From positions 1 to 7,776 of the forward strand of contig JAASTF010000140.1 in the NCBI GenBank assembly GCA_021767525.1: a stretch of 7,776 nt of DNA. Direction: 5' to 3'. Positions within the stretch are counted from its first letter, which is position 1; each line of letters starts with the position of its first letter. The notes beneath the pieces were generated by a model, which had not been told where the DNA came from, ran no database searches, and was given only the letters and a program-made list of their open reading frames with translations. Shown in pieces: positions 6,225 through 7,776 of this stretch. Source of the stretch: Paracoccaceae bacterium. Lineage in GTDB: Bacteria; Pseudomonadota; Alphaproteobacteria; Rhodobacterales; Rhodobacteraceae. The translations under genes were made by a program, and so were the position numbers.

Positions 6225-6447
6225 CGCCCGCCAAAAAGCTTTGCTTCGGAGCCGCCCTCGCCTTGGCCCAAAGGGACGGCCCCTGCCCGCCGCCGCAAGG
6301 AAAACTGCCGAGGGGCCCCGCTTGCGGGGAGACGGTCCGTTTTCCTTGCGGCGGCGGGCAGGGGCTGTCACGCAAGGGTCAAGGCAAGGGCGGCTGCGCG
6401 GCTTTGCTTTGGTGAGCCCGAGCATGGCCACGCCTGCCGCCCGCCAA
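6225..6447. repeat. 10-bp direct repeats flanking the large inverted repeat
   Basis: CGCCCGCCAA occurs at 6225-6234, directly next to the left arm of the inverted repeat, and again at 6438-6447, 27 bp beyond the right arm. A third copy of the last nine bases (GCCCGCCAA) is at 6469-6477. The first pair could be a target-site duplication around a 203-bp insertion. The third copy and the GC-rich composition make a chance or local-duplication origin also possible. Confidence 0.4.
6235..6410. repeat. 176-bp imperfect inverted repeat (palindromic element)
   Basis: Arms at about 6235-6305 and 6339-6410 are reverse complements. The inner 27 bp (6279-6305 against 6339-6365) match perfectly. The next 4 bp pair with one G-T. 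After a short mismatched bulge, 6250-6269 pairs with 6376-6395 with one mismatch and one G-T, and the ends AAAGC (6235-6239) and GCTTT (6406-6410) pair again. The 33-nt loop contains a further small hairpin, CCCCGC-TT-GCGGGG (6316-6329). Single-stranded DNA or RNA from it would fold into one long stem. No transposase or convincing open reading frame lies inside. It may be a MITE-like or REP-like dispersed element, or a transcription barrier between anmK and zwf. I recall similar intergenic sequence in Rhodobacteraceae, unverified. Confidence 0.8.
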
Positions 6448-6482
6448 TCCGTTCATCTAACGGGGTCGGCCCGCCAAGGGCT

Positions 6483-6508
6483 TCCTCCTCCCGGCCACGG
6501 GAGGAGGA
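6483..6508. terminator. Strong 11-bp hairpin downstream of anmK
   Basis: TCCTCCTCCCG (6483-6493), a 4-nt loop and CGGGAGGAGGA (6498-6508) form a perfect stem made of one pyrimidine strand and one purine strand. It begins 50 bp after the anmK stop in the direction of anmK transcription and is the best candidate for its 3' end. It lacks a T-run. A second purine tract, GGAGGAGGG (6511-6519), could compete for the same pyrimidine strand. The rest of 6411-6558 shows only a weak CCGTT/AACGG hairpin (6449-6463) and GC-rich sequence. Confidence 0.5.
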
Positions 6509-6558
6509 CAGGAGGAGGGCCGAGGCAGACCGGTCGCGGCGCCGCCGCGGCCTTTGGA

Positions 6559-7680
6559 TCACGCGGTCTTCGCCCGCAAACTGCTCAAATCTCCGCTGAT
6601 TTCGCCGCCACCAACGGCTGCGCGCACGCCGGTTGTGCCGGGGCAGGATGTGGGCAGGCCGCGCGCCACCCGCACGGCCAGATAGGCAAAGGCCTGCGCC
6701 TCCAGCATGTCGCCGTTCAGCCCCACCGCCTCGACCGGCGCGACCGGGCAATCAAGACCCACGCCCAGCATCTCCATCATCACCGGGTTCAGCCGCCCGC
6801 CCCCGGTGACCAGTACCCGCTCGGGCGGGCTGGGGCAGAACTGCATCGCCTGCATCACGGCGGCGGCCGCCATCGCGGTCATCGTGGCGGCGGCATCGGC
6901 ATCATCCAGCTCGCGCACCAGATCGAGCATCAGGGAAAAATCGTCGCGATCCAGTGACTTGGGCGGAATTTTCAGGAAATACGCTTCGTCCAGGAACAGC
7001 TCCAGCGCGCCATCCACCACCTTGCCCGTCGCCGCCAGCGCGCCGTCACGGTCATAAGGCAACCCGCGCCGCTCCATCATCAGGTCGTTGATCGGCGCAT
7101 TCGCGGGCCCGGTGTCGAACGCCAAAAGCGCGCCCTCGGCCTCGGGCCGGTCGGCGCGCGGGTCGATCCATGTCAGGTTGCCGACGCCGCCGAGGTTCAA
7201 AAAGGCCAGCGGCGCCTCGGCCCCGATATGGCGCGCACAGGCCCAGTGAAAAAACGGCGCCAGCGGCGCGCCCTGCCCGCCCAGCCGCACATCGGCGCTG
7301 CGGAAATCCCAGACCACGGGCTTTCCCAGCCGCTCGGCCAGCCGCGCGCCATCGCCCGCCTGGTGGGTGCCGCGCCCGTGCGGCTCATGCGCCAGGGTCT
7401 GGCCGTGAAATCCGATCAGATCGGCACCGGGGAATGCGCCCAGCAACTCGACATGGGCATCTTCGACCAGCCGGGCCGCGTCGTCCACGCCAGCCTCGCC
7501 CGGCCAGCGGCCCAGGGCCGCGCGTAGTACCGCCTGTTCCTCGGGGCTGTAGGCACGATAGCTGCTGGGGCCGAAGCCCGCGATCGTGACGCCGTCGGTT
7601 TCCAGCACCGCCGCATCGGCCCCATCCAGCGACGTGCCCGACATCGCCCCAAGCGCCCGCACCACCTGCCCCTTCAACAT
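6559..7680 (-). CDS. anmK: Anhydro-N-acetylmuramic acid kinase
   Basis: Encodes cytosolic AnmK, 373 aa (E. coli 369), which uses ATP and water to open the 1,6-anhydro ring of anhydroMurNAc and phosphorylate it to MurNAc-6-phosphate in peptidoglycan recycling. The ASKHA-type kinase signature is ALGAMSGTSLDGADAAVLE (9-27). GFHGQTLAHEP (90-100), the GDGARLAERLG block (109-119), LNLGGVGNLTWID (161-173) and AFDTGPANAPINDLM (187-201) follow; Asp189 corresponds to the catalytic Asp182 of the Pseudomonas enzyme. The C-terminal phosphate motif VLVTGGGRLNPVMM (289-302) and the closing LEAQAFAYLAVR (326-337) are intact. ATG at 7680 is chosen because AAAGGAAAAGG lies just before it; an in-frame GTG at 7755 would overlap the divergent gene. 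It is upstream of zwf on the same strand but 389 bp away, so it is probably a separate transcript. Divergent from tyrS, a common pairing in this group as I remember it. Confidence 0.96.
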   Translation of the reverse strand: MLKGQVVRALGAMSGTSLDGADAAVLETDGVTIAGFGPSSYRAYSPEEQAVLRAALGRWPGEAGVDDAARLVEDAHVELLGAFPGADLIGFHGQTLAHEPHGRGTHQAGDGARLAERLGKPVVWDFRSADVRLGGQGAPLAPFFHWACARHIGAEAPLAFLNLGGVGNLTWIDPRADRPEAEGALLAFDTGPANAPINDLMMERRGLPYDRDGALAATGKVVDGALELFLDEAYFLKIPPKSLDRDDFSLMLDLVRELDDADAAATMTAMAAAAVMQAMQFCPSPPERVLVTGGGRLNPVMMEMLGVGLDCPVAPVEAVGLNGDMLEAQAFAYLAVRVARGLPTSCPGTTGVRAAVGGGEISGDLSSLRAKTA

Positions 7681-7684
7681 GGCC

Positions 7685-7713
7685 TTTTCCTTTGCCAATT
7701 CGCTGCCTATACA
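7685..7713 (+). promoter_or_regulatory. Possible promoter of the divergent tyrS-like gene
   Basis: TTTTCC (7685-7690) and TATACA (7708-7713) are 17 bp apart, with a good -10 and weak -35 box. Transcription would start near 7720, leaving about 24 nt of leader containing AAGGGA. On the other strand TATAGG (7711-7706) or TAGGCA (7709-7704, 16 bp after TTGCCG at 7731-7726) could serve anmK, so the two genes may share overlapping -10 elements in the 63-bp spacer. Confidence 0.4.
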
Positions 7714-7730
7714 TGCCGCGCAAAGCGGCA
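7714..7730. promoter_or_regulatory. Inverted repeat in the anmK/tyrS spacer
   Basis: TGCCGC-GCAAA-GCGGCA is a perfect 6-bp inverted repeat with a 5-nt centre. It begins right after the proposed TATACA box and ends where the AAGGGA ribosome site begins, so it spans the expected start of the rightward transcript. It could be an operator or a small leader hairpin. Confidence 0.35.
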
Positions 7731-7743
7731 AGGGACAAGACAG

Positions 7744-7776
7744 ATGACCTATCACCCGAAATCGGATTTCATGGCC
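7744..7776 (+). CDS. tyrS: Tyrosyl-tRNA synthetase, N-terminal fragment (partial)
   Basis: Only 11 codons are in the window (MTYHPKSDFMA), and the frame stays open to the right edge. The peptide matches the start of tyrosyl-tRNA synthetases of Rhodobacteraceae as I remember them, and tyrS next to anmK is a recurrent gene pair. TyrRS charges tRNA-Tyr in the cytosol. A Shine-Dalgarno sequence AAGGGA (7730-7735) lies 8 nt before the ATG, supporting a real start. The HIGH and KMSKS-type motifs that would prove the identity lie beyond the window. Confidence 0.7.
   Translation, partial: MTYHPKSDFMA

Noticed and set aside
6170..6298. A zwf start 43 codons upstream (TTG at 6298)
   Set aside because: The extension lies in the inverted repeat and the proposed promoter, has no conserved residues, and the ATG at 6169 has GAGAGG before it.
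6235..6410. A complete insertion sequence in the anmK-zwf spacer
   Set aside because: There is no transposase frame in or beside the inverted repeat, so at most it is a non-autonomous element.
5916..6599. Open frames crossing the 176-bp inverted repeat on both strands
   Set aside because: They have no good ribosome sites and no recognisable domain, and they overlap zwf, anmK or the palindrome; their Arg/Ala/Gly-rich content reflects GC-rich repeat DNA.
7681..7755. An anmK start 25 codons upstream (GTG at 7755)
   Set aside because: It would overlap the divergent tyrS-like start and the promoter region; AAAGGAAAAGG supports the ATG at 7680.

Overview
The window is high-GC (roughly two-thirds G+C) chromosomal DNA of an alphaproteobacterium, most likely a member of the Rhodobacteraceae. 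This rests on the codon usage, on the gene order zwf-pgl-pgi, and on the close fit of the proteins to family versions as I remember them; no search was possible. It reads mainly as core-metabolism housekeeping DNA, with no phage, plasmid, CRISPR or toxin-antitoxin gene. The less ordinary material lies in the intergenic regions.

Layout, left to right. (1) eno (enolase, + strand, 95-1369) is preceded by a possible promoter that overlaps a 16-bp palindrome. (2) A convergent small gene (1405-1683, - strand) encodes a 92-residue glycine-zipper lipoprotein; a GC-rich hairpin separates it from eno. (3) A divergent gene on + (1899-2315) encodes a cupin of the DUF985/Cupin_5 family. Its promoter appears to place the transcript start on the ATG, which suggests a leaderless mRNA. 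(4) A tight cluster of five hairpins (2327-2439), four of them with 3-nt loops, fills the gap between this gene and the convergent operon. (5) The - strand operon zwf-pgl-pgi (6169 down to 2452) encodes glucose-6-phosphate dehydrogenase, 6-phosphogluconolactonase and glucose-6-phosphate isomerase. zwf and pgl overlap by 4 nt, and pgl and pgi are 5 nt apart. (6) A 389-bp noncoding region (6170-6558) holds the probable zwf promoter and leader hairpin, a 176-bp imperfect inverted repeat with a 27-bp perfect core, and an 11-bp purine/pyrimidine hairpin. (7) anmK (- strand, 6559-7680) encodes anhydro-N-acetylmuramic acid kinase. (8) The first 11 codons of a divergent gene, probably tyrS (tyrosyl-tRNA synthetase), run off the right edge.

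How the genes work together. Zwf and Pgl convert glucose-6-phosphate to 6-phosphogluconate, the entry to the Entner-Doudoroff and oxidative pentose phosphate routes, while making NADPH. Pgi links fructose-6-phosphate to the same pool. Enolase acts in the shared lower half of glycolysis and gluconeogenesis. AnmK returns anhydroMurNAc from cell-wall turnover to MurNAc-6-phosphate. No edd, eda or gnd is present, so later steps must be encoded elsewhere.

I did not find a convincing new multi-gene system. The items most worth checking are the 176-bp inverted repeat and its flanking 10-bp direct repeats, the hairpin cluster after the cupin gene, and the predicted leaderless start of the cupin gene.
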